NCBI GenBank assembly: GCA_040218795.1
Contig: JAVJQT010000003.1
Coordinates: 62,001 to 126,000, forward strand
DNA from: CCMP332 sp040218795
GTDB lineage: Bacteria; Bacteroidota; Bacteroidia; Cytophagales; CCMP332
DNA length: 64,000 nt
Reading direction: 5' to 3'
Each line of letters opens with the position of its first letter. Positions within the stretch are counted from its first letter, which is position 1. Shown piece by piece: positions 36,628-45,550 of this stretch. The translations under genes and the position numbers were made by a program. Below the pieces are notes generated by a model. It was not told the DNA's origin and made no database searches. It saw nothing but the letters and a program-made list of their open reading frames with translations.

Positions 36628-37200
36628 TCAGGAATAAATCTTTTTGCGAATAATGTATTCCTCGACATCAGGATGCACAAGATATCTGATCGATTGATTA
36701 TTTCGCACACAATCTCTAATAAAAGTTGCTGATATTTCCATTAATGGAGCATCAATCATTTTGACTGATTCCCCATAATCCTCCATTACTTCATCCGTGT
36801 TGGGTCTTGGGTAAACAATTAAAGGATGGTATTTTAATATCGCTTCGTAATTTTTCCACTTATTGAAATGTACAAGATTATCTTCCCCAATAATCAGTGA
36901 AAACTCCCTTTCCGGAAACTTTTCTGTCAAATAAGCCAACGTGTCAACCGTATAGCTCGGTTTCGGCATTTGAAATTCAATATCTGATACTTCAAACTCC
37001 AAATTATCAAAAATAGCCAGTCGGACCATTTCAAGTCTGTCGTATTCGGGAATAAGCGAAGTATTTTTTTTAAATGGACTTTGAGGAGAAACCACAAACA
37101 TTACTTTTTGAATATCTGTTTTCTCCAAAATTGTATTGGCAATTATCAAGTGTCCAATATGGATGGGATTAAAAGAGCCAAAAAACAGTCCTACTTTCAA
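36628..37200 (-). CDS. nadD: Nicotinate-nucleotide adenylyltransferase
   Basis: NadD adenylates nicotinate mononucleotide in NAD synthesis. It has 190 residues: KVGLFFGSFNPIHIGHLIIA, the nucleotidyltransferase signature (GSFNPxHxGH), and a terminal ISATFIRD in place of the common ISSTxIR. It overlaps gmk by 4 bp at its start, so it is in one operon with gmk and the sigma/anti-sigma genes. Confidence 0.96.
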   Translation of the reverse strand: MKVGLFFGSFNPIHIGHLIIANTILEKTDIQKVMFVVSPQSPFKKNTSLIPEYDRLEMVRLAIFDNLEFEVSDIEFQMPKPSYTVDTLAYLTEKFPEREFSLIIGEDNLVHFNKWKNYEAILKYHPLIVYPRPNTDEVMEDYGESVKMIDAPLMEISATFIRDCVRNNQSIRYLVHPDVEEYIIRKKIYS

Positions 37201-37769
37201 TTTAGAAATTCGTTTATATATTTTTCAGCTTCCTGAACGGCATGATCAAGATTATCATTTTCAATCACCACGTCAAAATGAGACGCATATTTCATTTCCG
37301 ACTCGGCCTTATTAATTCTTTCCTGCAGACTTTTATCGTTTTCGCTTCCGCGTTTTTTTAGTCTTTCTTCTAAAGTTTGAACAGATGGAGGCTGAACAAA
37401 TATTGCTAATGCTCTATCACCGTATTGTTTTTTGATGTTCAAACCACCCTTTACATCAATATCAAAAATCACATGTCGGCCCTCAGTCCATATCCGCTCC
37501 AATTCGGACTTTAGCGTACCATAAAAGGCTTTGTCATAGACTTCTTCCCATTCGACAAATTCCTCGTTTTTGATTTTTTTCTTGAATTCATCCAACGTCA
37601 AAAAATAATAGTCCTTACCATTTTGTTCACCTTCCCTAATGGTATTGCGGCTGGTTGCCGATATTGAAAATCCAATATTGGGGTATTTTGAAAGGATTCT
37701 TTTTACTATGCTCGTTTTACCTGCACCAGATGGCGCGGAAAAAATGAGAAGCTTACCTTTTTTACTCAT
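37197..37769 (-). CDS. gmk: Guanylate kinase
   Basis: Guanylate kinase (GMP to GDP). It has 190 residues: P-loop LLIFSAPSGAGKTSIVKRIL, SATSRNTIREGEQNGKDYYF and DIDVKGGLNIKKQYG. Overlaps the upstream anti-sigma-like gene by 4 bp. Confidence 0.98.
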   Translation of the reverse strand: MSKKGKLLIFSAPSGAGKTSIVKRILSKYPNIGFSISATSRNTIREGEQNGKDYYFLTLDEFKKKIKNEEFVEWEEVYDKAFYGTLKSELERIWTEGRHVIFDIDVKGGLNIKKQYGDRALAIFVQPPSVQTLEERLKKRGSENDKSLQERINKAESEMKYASHFDVVIENDNLDHAVQEAEKYINEFLN

Positions 37770-38050
37770 GCGATGGTGATTTCCCGAAGCTTTAGCTGGA
37801 TTGCTTTTACCAGTTTATCAGGAACTCTAACATTTCCACATTTTTCCTTGAGGACAGCACGAATATTTTGCTCTTCCATATAGTGGTCTTTGCAATCCTT
37901 ACTTCCCTCAACATGAGCTAAAAAAAGTTTTTCCTCTTCAGAATTTGCTTCTCCATCCATTACGAGGTGAGCCAGTTTCATGAACTCAGGACATAAAGTA
38001 TATTTTTCACCGTCATTCATTCCATTTTCATTAGTAGTAGTTTTATTCAT
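37766..38050 (-). CDS. Anti-sigma-factor-like protein (variant zinc motif)
   Basis: A 94-residue protein 4 bp downstream of an ECF sigma gene. CPEFMKLAHLVMDGEANSEE and FLAHVEGSKDCKDHY resemble the ZAS domain of anti-sigma factors, but the core spacing is H-x6-C-x2-H rather than H-x3-C-x2-C. Another Cys lies at the start of the domain and one near the end. So it may still bind zinc with other ligands. No transmembrane segment, so a cytosolic redox-type anti-sigma factor is plausible. The position suggests it controls the sigma factor, but that is inference. Confidence 0.75.
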   Translation of the reverse strand: MNKTTTNENGMNDGEKYTLCPEFMKLAHLVMDGEANSEEEKLFLAHVEGSKDCKDHYMEEQNIRAVLKEKCGNVRVPDKLVKAIQLKLREITIA

Positions 38051-38054
38051 AAGC

Positions 38055-38657
38055 CTAACTCTTATAACCTAAAGTCTTAGCGTACATTTTTAGTTTCTCT
38101 TTAAGCAAATTTCTTGCTCTGTGAAGTCGTGATCTCACCGTACCAATCGGGATATCGAGTATTTTGGACATCTCTTCATATGTGAATCCCTCAAGGTCAC
38201 ACAGTATGATTGCCGTTCTAAAATCAACATCAAGCGCATTTAAAGCTGTGGCCACTTCATCACCAATTTTATCTCTTTCAGTTTCAGTTCTTAAATCAAC
38301 CGTTTTATTTGAATCTGCATCTTCAGAGTTATAAGTGTTCTCCAAATCGCTATAATCAACTTTTGTTGGTTGTTTGCTTTTCTTTCGAAATTCATTGATG
38401 AAACTGTTTTTCAGGATGCGGAACAGCCATGCTTTAGCATTGGTTCCCGGCTCGTATGAATCAAAAAAACGATAAGCTTTTAAATAGGTGTCCTGAACAA
38501 GGTCATTGGCATCATCTTCATCCAATGTAAGCCTATAAGCAAAATTGTAAAGTGAATCCAGATAACCCATAAACTCATCAATAAAAAGTTTATGTCTTTT
38601 TCCACCTTTAAGGTTAATTTGAGGTCTATTTGAAATATCCACTTTTTTATCTGCCAT
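38055..38657 (-). CDS. ECF sigma factor
   Basis: An extracytoplasmic-function sigma-70 factor of 200 residues. Region 2 at about 26-95 (FMGYLDSLYNFAYRLTLDED, ANDLVQDTYLKAYRFFDSYE, AWLFRILKNSFINEFRKK), an acidic linker, then region 4 at about 135-190 (ALNALDVDFRTAIILCDLEG, IGTVRSRLHRARNLLKEKL). It heads an operon with an anti-sigma-like gene, gmk and nadD. It resembles the SigR/RpoE group with a redox-type partner. The promoter box lies only 5 bases before the ATG. Confidence 0.95.
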   Translation of the reverse strand: MADKKVDISNRPQINLKGGKRHKLFIDEFMGYLDSLYNFAYRLTLDEDDANDLVQDTYLKAYRFFDSYEPGTNAKAWLFRILKNSFINEFRKKSKQPTKVDYSDLENTYNSEDADSNKTVDLRTETERDKIGDEVATALNALDVDFRTAIILCDLEGFTYEEMSKILDIPIGTVRSRLHRARNLLKEKLKMYAKTLGYKS

Positions 38658-38662
38658 TGGTT

Positions 38663-38670
38663 CAAAAATA
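38663..38670 (-). promoter_or_regulatory. Promoter -7 box for the ECF sigma operon (near-leaderless)
   Basis: The minus strand reads TATTTTTG (TAnnTTTG). Only 5 bases separate the box from the ATG at 38657, so the transcript would begin at or beside the start codon. Confidence 0.5.
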
Positions 38671-38839
38671 AGAATTCTATTTAGATCAAGCCATTTTAAG
38701 TAGTTATTATACCGACTAATTGTCGCAATCTCTACTTATTATATAAATTATCTAAACAGTCATAATGTTTGCTTGTGATTGAAAAGATATAACAATAGTA
38801 TTGATCTTATATTTCATTGATAATGGCTAATATTGAGTT

Positions 38840-39616
38840 ATGGAGGCGACAGATGTTAAGATATCTTTAGTGATTATTGCATTCAATGAAGAAGACAAGC
38901 TGGCCAATTGCATCAATAGTGCCAAAGAAGTAGTTGATGATATTTTGGTCGTCGATTCTTATTCTACAGATCAAACGGTCTTAATTGCCGGATCACTTGG
39001 CGCAAGAGTGATTCAAAACCCATTTGAAGGTCATATTGAGCAGAAAAATTTCGCCCTTCAAAATGCATATTATGAACATGTACTTTCATTAGATGCTGAT
39101 GAAGCCTTATCAGAACAGCTTAGAAATAACATCCTGAAAATTAAGTCCAATTGGCAAGCCGATGCTTATAAAATGAATCGTTTGACAAGTTATTGTGGCA
39201 AATGGATTCGTCACGGAACCTGGTATCCTGACCGCAAAATCAGACTTTTTAAAAAAGATGCGGGATCCTGGAAAGGATCAAATCCACATGACCGTTTTGA
39301 TGTTAGGGAAGGTAAAAATATAAGCTTTATAAAAGGAGATATACTTCATTACACCATGGATAATATTTCCGACCATTTAAAGCAAATGGATTATTTCACT
39401 GAAATCATGGCCAGAGATCTACATAAGGCCGGTAAAAAATCAAATTATTTGAAATTAATATTTAGCCCGATGATCAAATTTGTAATGGCTTATTTTGTCC
39501 GTTTGGGTATTTTAGATGGCTATTATGGATTGGTAATTGCCTTGAATTCAGCCCATGCTTCATTTTTGAAATATGCGAAATTGATGGATTTTAATCGCAG
39601 AGGGATTGAAAAATAG
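38840..39616 (+). CDS. Family 2 glycosyltransferase (WaaE/KdtX-like)
   Basis: A GT2 (GT-A fold) transferase of 258 residues. SLVIIAFNEEDKLANCINSA and DILVVDSYSTDQTVLIAGSL bind the sugar nucleotide. LSLDADEALS carries the DxD metal site. GTWYPDRKIRLFKKDAGSW and the C-terminal part match the LPS core beta-1,4-glucosyltransferase (WaaE/KdtX) type. Predicted to act at the inner face of the cytoplasmic membrane in outer-core LPS. First gene of a cluster with a GT9 and an MsbA-like exporter. Confidence 0.92.
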   Translation: MEATDVKISLVIIAFNEEDKLANCINSAKEVVDDILVVDSYSTDQTVLIAGSLGARVIQNPFEGHIEQKNFALQNAYYEHVLSLDADEALSEQLRNNILKIKSNWQADAYKMNRLTSYCGKWIRHGTWYPDRKIRLFKKDAGSWKGSNPHDRFDVREGKNISFIKGDILHYTMDNISDHLKQMDYFTEIMARDLHKAGKKSNYLKLIFSPMIKFVMAYFVRLGILDGYYGLVIALNSAHASFLKYAKLMDFNRRGIEK

Positions 39617-39619
39617 AAA

Positions 39620-40615
39620 TTGGAAGATTTGAAGTTTTCACGAATTGCAATAAGCCGAACCGATGCCATTGGTGATGTAATCCTCACCTTACCCTTATGC
39701 GGGTATCTAAAATCCCTCAATCCTGATATTAAGATTGACTTTATTGCAAGGAATTATACTAAAGCGATTTTACAACGTTCAGAAAATATCAATTCGGTAA
39801 TACTGGATACGGAAGTTGATAACTATTTCAAGAAGAATAAACCGGATGCGATCATAATGGTATTCCCCGATAAAAGAATTTCATTGCTTGCAAAAAAATA
39901 TAAGATCAAAACAAGAATTGGGACATCACATCGATGGTGGCATTGGTTGCATTTGAATAAAAGAGTTGATTTCAGCAGAAAAAAATCGAGTTTACATGAA
40001 TCTCAACTCAATTTTGAATTGCTAAAGGGATTGGAAATTGATTTCATCCCGGAATTAGGTGAAATACCGAGCTATTTAGGAATTAAAAATAAATCCAAAG
40101 ATAAATCGACAAAAAAAAGGATTCTATTTCACCCTAAATCCAGAGGAAGTGCCAGGGACTGGCCACTGGAAAATTACAAAAAACTGGCCTTACTGCTTCC
40201 CCAGGATAAATTTGAAATAATAGTTACAGGAACTGAAAAAGAAGAAGAGATTATAAATCAGGAAGATTCGCAGTTTTTTAAGGATTCAGGTATGAATAAC
40301 CACATGGGAAAATACAGTCTGGAACAGTTGTTTGACTTCATTGGTGAGTCTGATGCAATTGTGGCCTGCTCTACGGGCCCCTTGCATATCGCAGCCATTC
40401 AAAATGTTTTTTCTCTTGGGCTTTATCCACCAATAAAGCCGATGCACCCTGGCAGATGGGCTCCTATAGGAAAATATGTTAAAACATTGACAGGAAAATC
40501 AAATTGTAATAATTGTCCCATTCCTACAAATTGCGATTGCATGAAGAAAATAAGTCCTGAAAAAGTTAGTTCAGAGTTAGTTTCATTTTTTAATTCACGA
40601 GATTTACAGGAATGA
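39620..40615 (+). CDS. Family 9 glycosyltransferase (heptosyltransferase-like)
   Basis: A GT9 (GT-B fold) protein of 331 residues. N-terminal DAIGDVILTLPLCGYLKSLN is the GT9 glycine loop. C-terminal CSTGPLHIAAIQNV is the donor-binding signature of heptosyltransferases. No ATG exists in this frame near the N-terminus, so the start is TTG at 39620 (or 39629), 3 bp after the GT2 stop. It probably adds a heptose or similar sugar to the LPS inner core. Overlaps the ABC transporter by 4 bp. Confidence 0.9.
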   Translation: MEDLKFSRIAISRTDAIGDVILTLPLCGYLKSLNPDIKIDFIARNYTKAILQRSENINSVILDTEVDNYFKKNKPDAIIMVFPDKRISLLAKKYKIKTRIGTSHRWWHWLHLNKRVDFSRKKSSLHESQLNFELLKGLEIDFIPELGEIPSYLGIKNKSKDKSTKKRILFHPKSRGSARDWPLENYKKLALLLPQDKFEIIVTGTEKEEEIINQEDSQFFKDSGMNNHMGKYSLEQLFDFIGESDAIVACSTGPLHIAAIQNVFSLGLYPPIKPMHPGRWAPIGKYVKTLTGKSNCNNCPIPTNCDCMKKISPEKVSSELVSFFNSRDLQE

Positions 40616-42444
40616 AAACTTATTTCAGATTATTAGGTTTTGCCCCTTCGATAAAGAAGTATATTCCAATATACTTTCTTTTCTCACTTCTGTATATTGT
40701 TTTCAGTCAATTTAATTTTATACTGATCATGCCCCTTTTGGATCTCTTATTTGGAAAGGTCCAATCCACACCTGCAGAACTCATCGAACCTGGGGCATTT
40801 GAGTTTTCGATTGAGTATTTAATAAATTCATTTAATTATTATCTAAAAAATATAATTTTAGAAAGCGGTGCTTTTGAGGCCTTAAAGGTTATTTGTCTTG
40901 TAGTAATTGCAGCTACTTTTCTCAGCAATGTATTTAGGTATTTATCACAAAGACTGGTTGAAACCATTCGCGCTTCAATCGTTAGAAACATCAGAGAAAG
41001 GGTATATAATCATACGATTTCTCTCAATATTGGATTTTTTACAAATGAGCGAAAAGGAGATATCATTTCGCGAATAACTACCGATATACAAGAGATCGAA
41101 AACAGATTAACCAGTACAATATCAGTCATTATTAAAGATCCATTAATGTTATTGGGTTATTTCTTTATACTATTCTCATTGTCAATTAAACTCACATTAT
41201 TCTCTTTAATTATTATACCGGTCATGGGCGGGATGATTGGTGTATTGGTAAAGCAGCTCAAAAAAGATTCACAAAACACCCAAAACTCATTAAGTCGCTT
41301 AATTAGTATGATGGATGAAACCTTCTCGGGCTTGAGGGTTATAAAAGCATTTAACGCGACGGGGTTTATTAAAAATAACTTCAAAAAAGAAAATGACTAT
41401 TATGCTCACAAAGTCAGAAGAATGAATGTAAAAAAGGAATTGGCAAGTCCAACTTCAGAGTTTTTAGGCGTTCTATTGGTATCGGGTATTTTACTTATTG
41501 GCGGGTATTTTGTTTTGGCAGATCAAAGTTCATTGAGCGCTTCCGAATTTATCGCATACCTGGCTGTTTTTTCTCAGGTTATGCGTCCTGCAAAATCAAT
41601 TACCGAGGCATTTAGTTCAGTTCAAAGAAGTTTGGTTGCCGGTGACCGCGTGATTGAATTAATGGAAAAGAAGAATCCTATCGTCGAATCGATGAACCCG
41701 GTTTTTATAAAGGATTTTAATGACAAAATAGAATTAAAAAATATCAATTTTTACTATGGTGAAAAGCAGGTATTGAAAAACATAAACTTCGAAGTCAAAA
41801 AAGGCAAGATGGTCGCGCTTGTTGGGCCTTCTGGCGGGGGTAAGTCTACATTGGCCGATCTAATTCCCCGATTTGCAGATCCTAAAAGTGGTGAAATACT
41901 GGTAGACGGCCATGAATTAAAAGAAATTGATATACAATCGCTTAGAAATCTAATGGGCATTGTTACCCAGGAAGCTATTTTGTTTAATGATAGTATCTTC
42001 AACAATATATCATTTGGAATAGAAGCCAGTGAAGAAGCGGTCATTCGGGCTGCAAAAATTGCCAATGCGCATGATTTTATCATGGCGACAGAAGACGGCT
42101 ACAATACCACAATTGGCGATCGCGGTATGCGACTCTCAGGCGGACAAAGACAACGCATTAGTATTGCAAGAGCAGTGCTTAAAAATCCTCCCATACTTAT
42201 TTTAGATGAAGCAACATCTGCTCTGGATACCGAATCAGAAAGAATGGTTCAAGAGGCATTAAACAAACTGATGATGAACCGAACTTCATTGGTGATTGCC
42301 CATCGATTAAGTACCATTCAGGAAGCAGATGAAATAATAGTTCTACAAGAAGGTGAAATTATCGAACGAGGTAATCATTTCGATCTGATTGAAAATAAAC
42401 ACGGGCTTTATACACGATTAAAGCAAATGCAAAGCCTTAATTGA
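40612..42444 (+). CDS. MsbA-like ABC transporter (fused membrane and ATPase domains)
   Basis: A half-size exporter of 610 residues, with a six-span membrane domain (about 1-330) and an ATPase domain (about 365-610). Walker A GPSGGGKST, signature LSGGQRQR, Walker B ILILDEATSALD and the switch His (VIAHRLSTIQ) are all present. The context with GT2 and GT9 suggests lipid A/core flipping (MsbA-type) or related lipid export. The family also includes peptide and drug exporters, so substrate assignment rests on context. Confidence 0.9.
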   Translation: MKTYFRLLGFAPSIKKYIPIYFLFSLLYIVFSQFNFILIMPLLDLLFGKVQSTPAELIEPGAFEFSIEYLINSFNYYLKNIILESGAFEALKVICLVVIAATFLSNVFRYLSQRLVETIRASIVRNIRERVYNHTISLNIGFFTNERKGDIISRITTDIQEIENRLTSTISVIIKDPLMLLGYFFILFSLSIKLTLFSLIIIPVMGGMIGVLVKQLKKDSQNTQNSLSRLISMMDETFSGLRVIKAFNATGFIKNNFKKENDYYAHKVRRMNVKKELASPTSEFLGVLLVSGILLIGGYFVLADQSSLSASEFIAYLAVFSQVMRPAKSITEAFSSVQRSLVAGDRVIELMEKKNPIVESMNPVFIKDFNDKIELKNINFYYGEKQVLKNINFEVKKGKMVALVGPSGGGKSTLADLIPRFADPKSGEILVDGHELKEIDIQSLRNLMGIVTQEAILFNDSIFNNISFGIEASEEAVIRAAKIANAHDFIMATEDGYNTTIGDRGMRLSGGQRQRISIARAVLKNPPILILDEATSALDTESERMVQEALNKLMMNRTSLVIAHRLSTIQEADEIIVLQEGEIIERGNHFDLIENKHGLYTRLKQMQSLN

Positions 42445-42465
42445 ATTTAGAATTGACAATTAGGG

Positions 42466-42563
42466 ATTACGAATAAATTTAGAGTTGATTCAATATTCAA
42501 AAAATATATAAACGCAATTAAAATTCGTAATTGATAACTCGCCATTGATAATTCGTAATTGAT
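42466..42563. repeat. AT-rich direct and inverted micro-repeats between msbA-like gene and moaE
   Basis: AATTCGTAATTGAT occurs twice, at 42522 and 42550 (28-bp period). Its core ATTCGTAAT occurs inverted (ATTACGAAT) at 42466. The second copy ends in the moaE stop codon. They lie between convergent genes and could form a hairpin or belong to a genome-wide repeat family. Confidence 0.6.
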
Positions 42564-42979
42564 TAAGGATGTGCCGCTACCCATACTTCACCATCTTCAA
42601 AGAACTCTTTTTTCCAAATGGGAACGGTTTCTTTTAATGTATCTATTGCGTATTGACAGGCTTCGAAGGCGGCTTTTCTGTGAGGAGTCGAAATAGCAAT
42701 TATTACTGCCGTTTCCCCAACTTCTAAAACCCCAATTCTATGATGCAAGCAAATATTATGGGCATCCCATTTTGATTCAATGAATTGAGCAATTTTAAGC
42801 ATTTCTTTTTCTGCCATTGGAATATAAGATTCAAATTCAAGACGTCTGACATTTTTGCCCTTAGTTTGATTTCTGACTGTACCAATAAAAGTGGCTATCC
42901 CTCCTGCAGCCTTATGTTTTGCAAATTCAACACAGTATCCGCAATCTAATTTCTCCTCCTTTATCTTTATTTCAATCAT
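42563..42979 (-). CDS. moaE: Molybdopterin synthase large subunit
   Basis: MoaE converts precursor Z to molybdopterin with thiocarboxylated MoaD. It has 138 residues from the ATG at 42979; an in-frame GTG four codons upstream would overlap moaD. HRIGVLEVGETAVIIAISTP, HRKAAFEACQYAIDTLKETV and PIWKKEFF supply the catalytic lysines. It begins 1 bp after the moaD stop; the double glycine codons at the end of moaD form a GGAGG sequence 5 bp before its ATG. Confidence 0.95.
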   Translation of the reverse strand: MIEIKIKEEKLDCGYCVEFAKHKAAGGIATFIGTVRNQTKGKNVRRLEFESYIPMAEKEMLKIAQFIESKWDAHNICLHHRIGVLEVGETAVIIAISTPHRKAAFEACQYAIDTLKETVPIWKKEFFEDGEVWVAAHP

Positions 42980-42980
42980 A

Positions 42981-43223
42981 TTATCCTCCACTTACTGGTG
43001 GAATGATCACAACTTCCTCGTTTTCTCTGATATGATATTCATCAGACTGATAATCTTCGTTTATAGCAAATTTCAGACTTCTAAGTTTTTGAAAATCGGG
43101 ATATTCATTTACCAATTTATCTTTTAGATCAGCTATTCTTGTACCCGATTCAAGTTGGAGGGTTAACTCCTTCTTTTTTAGTATTTCTTTTGCAATTCCA
43201 AAGGCCAAGAGCTTAACCTGCAT
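42981..43223 (-). CDS. moaD: Molybdopterin synthase small subunit (ubiquitin-like)
   Basis: MoaD is the sulfur carrier of molybdopterin synthase. It has 80 residues from the ATG at 43223 (MQVKLLAFGIAKEILKKKEL), a ubiquitin-like fold, and ends in the required -GG (IPPVSGG), which MoeB/MoeZ adenylates. A TTG three codons upstream is less likely. Paired with moaE. Confidence 0.95.
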   Translation of the reverse strand: MQVKLLAFGIAKEILKKKELTLQLESGTRIADLKDKLVNEYPDFQKLRSLKFAINEDYQSDEYHIRENEEVVIIPPVSGG

Positions 43224-43359
43224 ATAATTCAAATTAATGTCTAAATTTTAAAATATTGATAGTGTAAATTTAAAGCTTTGGTCTGAATATCTTAATTTAT
43301 ACCTTGCAAAGGATAATTTACAATGTTTACAATTATTCAGATTAAATTAAATCAATCCA

Positions 43360-44349
43360 TTGAATCTATTTGATAATCACGGCCGCAGAATAAACTATTT
43401 GAGAATAGCAGTTACTGATCGATGCAATCTGCGATGCTTTTATTGTATGCCTGAAAATGGAATTCAATTTGTAGACCGAAAAGATTTAATGTCATTTGAA
43501 GAGCTTTTAAGAACAATTCATGTTTTTGCTTCAGTCGGCATTTCAAAGCTTCGCATTACAGGTGGAGAGCCTTTTGCCAGGAAGAATATTATTGAATTTC
43601 TTAAAGAGGCTTCCAAAATCCAAAATGTTGAACAGATACACATTACATCAAATGGGACATTTGACAATGGTATTATTGATGAACTTAGCAGCATAGGAAT
43701 CAAATCTCTAAACATCAGCCTTGATAGCCTTGACAAGGATAGATTTTATCAAATAACAAGAAAAAATCTATTCGATAAAGTCTATTCAAATTACCGGGCA
43801 TTATTAGAATCAAATATTGATGTGAAAGTCAATATGGTGGTCATGGACGGAAAGAATATTGAAGATATTTATCCCATGCTTGAACTTGCAAAAAAAGACA
43901 AGGTATCAATACGTTTTATTGAAGAAATGCCTTTTAACGGAACCGATGGCAGAGGAAATGCATCATTCTGGCCGATGAAGAAAATTCTTGATTTTATCCA
44001 ATCCGAATACAAGATTGAAAAAATTCCCGACCCTGAGTATTCTACATCATACAATTATAGGATTAAAGGGTTCAAAGGTAGTTTTGGAATAATCGCCGCC
44101 TATACCAGGACTTTTTGTGGAACTTGTAATCGGATACGAATCACACCTCAAGGCGATTTACGTACATGTTTGTATGGCGATAGCGTTTTAAATATTCGAG
44201 ACCTTTTAAGAAGCGGGATCAATGATGAAGATTTACTAAATCATTTAAAAATAGTCTTAAATCAAAGGGCTAAAAATGGATTTGAAGCTGAGAAACAAAT
44301 CAGTAGAGTCAATCAATCATTTGAATCAATGGCAAGCATAGGAGGATAG
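43360..44349 (+). CDS. moaA: GTP 3',8-cyclase
   Basis: MoaA is a radical-SAM enzyme that starts molybdenum-cofactor synthesis from GTP. It has 329 residues: the SAM [4Fe-4S] motif CNLRCFYC at about residues 22-29, a second cluster site CGTCNRIRITPQGDLRTC near residue 250, and the conserved C-terminal GG. No ATG is available, so it starts with TTG at 43360 (MNLFDNHGRRINYLRIAVTD). Followed by moeA after 1 bp; divergent from moaD. Confidence 0.96.
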   Translation: MNLFDNHGRRINYLRIAVTDRCNLRCFYCMPENGIQFVDRKDLMSFEELLRTIHVFASVGISKLRITGGEPFARKNIIEFLKEASKIQNVEQIHITSNGTFDNGIIDELSSIGIKSLNISLDSLDKDRFYQITRKNLFDKVYSNYRALLESNIDVKVNMVVMDGKNIEDIYPMLELAKKDKVSIRFIEEMPFNGTDGRGNASFWPMKKILDFIQSEYKIEKIPDPEYSTSYNYRIKGFKGSFGIIAAYTRTFCGTCNRIRITPQGDLRTCLYGDSVLNIRDLLRSGINDEDLLNHLKIVLNQRAKNGFEAEKQISRVNQSFESMASIGG

Positions 44350-44350
44350 C

Positions 44351-45550
44351 ATGATTAGCGTCGAAGAAGCCGAAAAAATTCTATCGGAGAATTACAGAGA
44401 TTTTGGGACTGAAAAAATCCCTATTGAAAAAGCAGTCGGAAGAATTATAAGAGAAGATATAGTTGCAGATCGCGATTTTCCGCCATTCGATCGCGTAACA
44501 ATGGACGGTATCGCAATTCGACATAATGCTATTGAAAAAGGCGATATAGAATTTTCGATAAGAGGTACCGCTGCTGCCGGCGATCCGCAAAAATCATTGA
44601 GAGAAAAAGGAGCCTGTCTGGAAGTAATGACCGGAGCAATAATGCCTGATGGCCTCGATACGGTTGTGCCATATGAAAAAATAGAGATTAGGGATGGTAA
44701 AGCTTATCTGAAAACAGAAGAAATTAAATACAAACAGAATATTCACTTCAGGGCGGAAGATCGTAGAAAAGGGGATATTTTGATTCCATCTGGAATGAAA
44801 ATTTCAGCCGCCGAAATCGGCCTTTGTGCCACGGTTGGGAAATCAAAAATTATAGTCAGTCGACTCCCAAATACAATTATTATATCAACTGGAAAAGAAC
44901 TTGTAGGGATAGATGAAAACCCAAAAGCACATCAAATCAGGAAAAGTAATGTTTATGCGATTCAGGCACTGCTAAAAAAAGTTCAAATCGAAGCGATTAC
45001 CATGCACTTGCCGGATGATTATAACACTGTAATCAAAAGACTCAGAGAACTTCTAAATGAATTTGAAATAATTATTTTAAGCGGTGGTGTTTCGAAAGGA
45101 AAATTTGATTTGATTCCCAATGCGCTAGAAGAATTGGGCTTGAAAAAATGTTTTCACAGAATTGCGCAAAGGCCCGGAAAACCGTTTTGGTTTGGAACCC
45201 TTGAAAATAGGGTTACGGTCTTTGCACTTCCCGGAAATCCGGTTTCATCCTTTTTGTGTATCAATTATTACTTTTTCGATTGGCTAAACGCTTCAATTGA
45301 AGCCAATAAAAACAAAAGGCCATTAGCAAAATTGGGTGGAGATATTGAATTCAAAGCAGACTTAACCTACTTTTTGGAAGTCAATCTTGAGTATACAGAA
45401 AAAGCCGAACTCGTTGCTTTCCCAAACAAAGGGAATGGCTCGGGAGATTTGGCTAATTTGGTAAATGTAAAGGCTTTTATTGTATTGCCAAGAGGGAAGG
45501 ATGTTTTTAAAAAAGGTGAAGCTTATGAAGTTGTTATGTTTCGAGGTTAG
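44351..45550 (+). CDS. moeA: Molybdopterin molybdotransferase
   Basis: MoeA inserts molybdate into adenylated molybdopterin. It has 399 residues: DRDFPPFDRVTMDGIAI, MTGAIMPDGLDTVVPYEKIE, then the MogA-like domain (IIISTGKELVGIDENP, SGGVSKGKFDLI). A GGAGG sequence lies 5 bp before the ATG, formed by the moaA C-terminal glycine codons. No separate mogA/moaB is present in the window. Confidence 0.96.
   Translation: MISVEEAEKILSENYRDFGTEKIPIEKAVGRIIREDIVADRDFPPFDRVTMDGIAIRHNAIEKGDIEFSIRGTAAAGDPQKSLREKGACLEVMTGAIMPDGLDTVVPYEKIEIRDGKAYLKTEEIKYKQNIHFRAEDRRKGDILIPSGMKISAAEIGLCATVGKSKIIVSRLPNTIIISTGKELVGIDENPKAHQIRKSNVYAIQALLKKVQIEAITMHLPDDYNTVIKRLRELLNEFEIIILSGGVSKGKFDLIPNALEELGLKKCFHRIAQRPGKPFWFGTLENRVTVFALPGNPVSSFLCINYYFFDWLNASIEANKNKRPLAKLGGDIEFKADLTYFLEVNLEYTEKAELVAFPNKGNGSGDLANLVNVKAFIVLPRGKDVFKKGEAYEVVMFRG

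Noticed and set aside
43297..43315. TTATACCTTGC region as a promoter for moaA
   Set aside because: One base short of TAnnTTTG on both strands; could be real but the evidence is weak.
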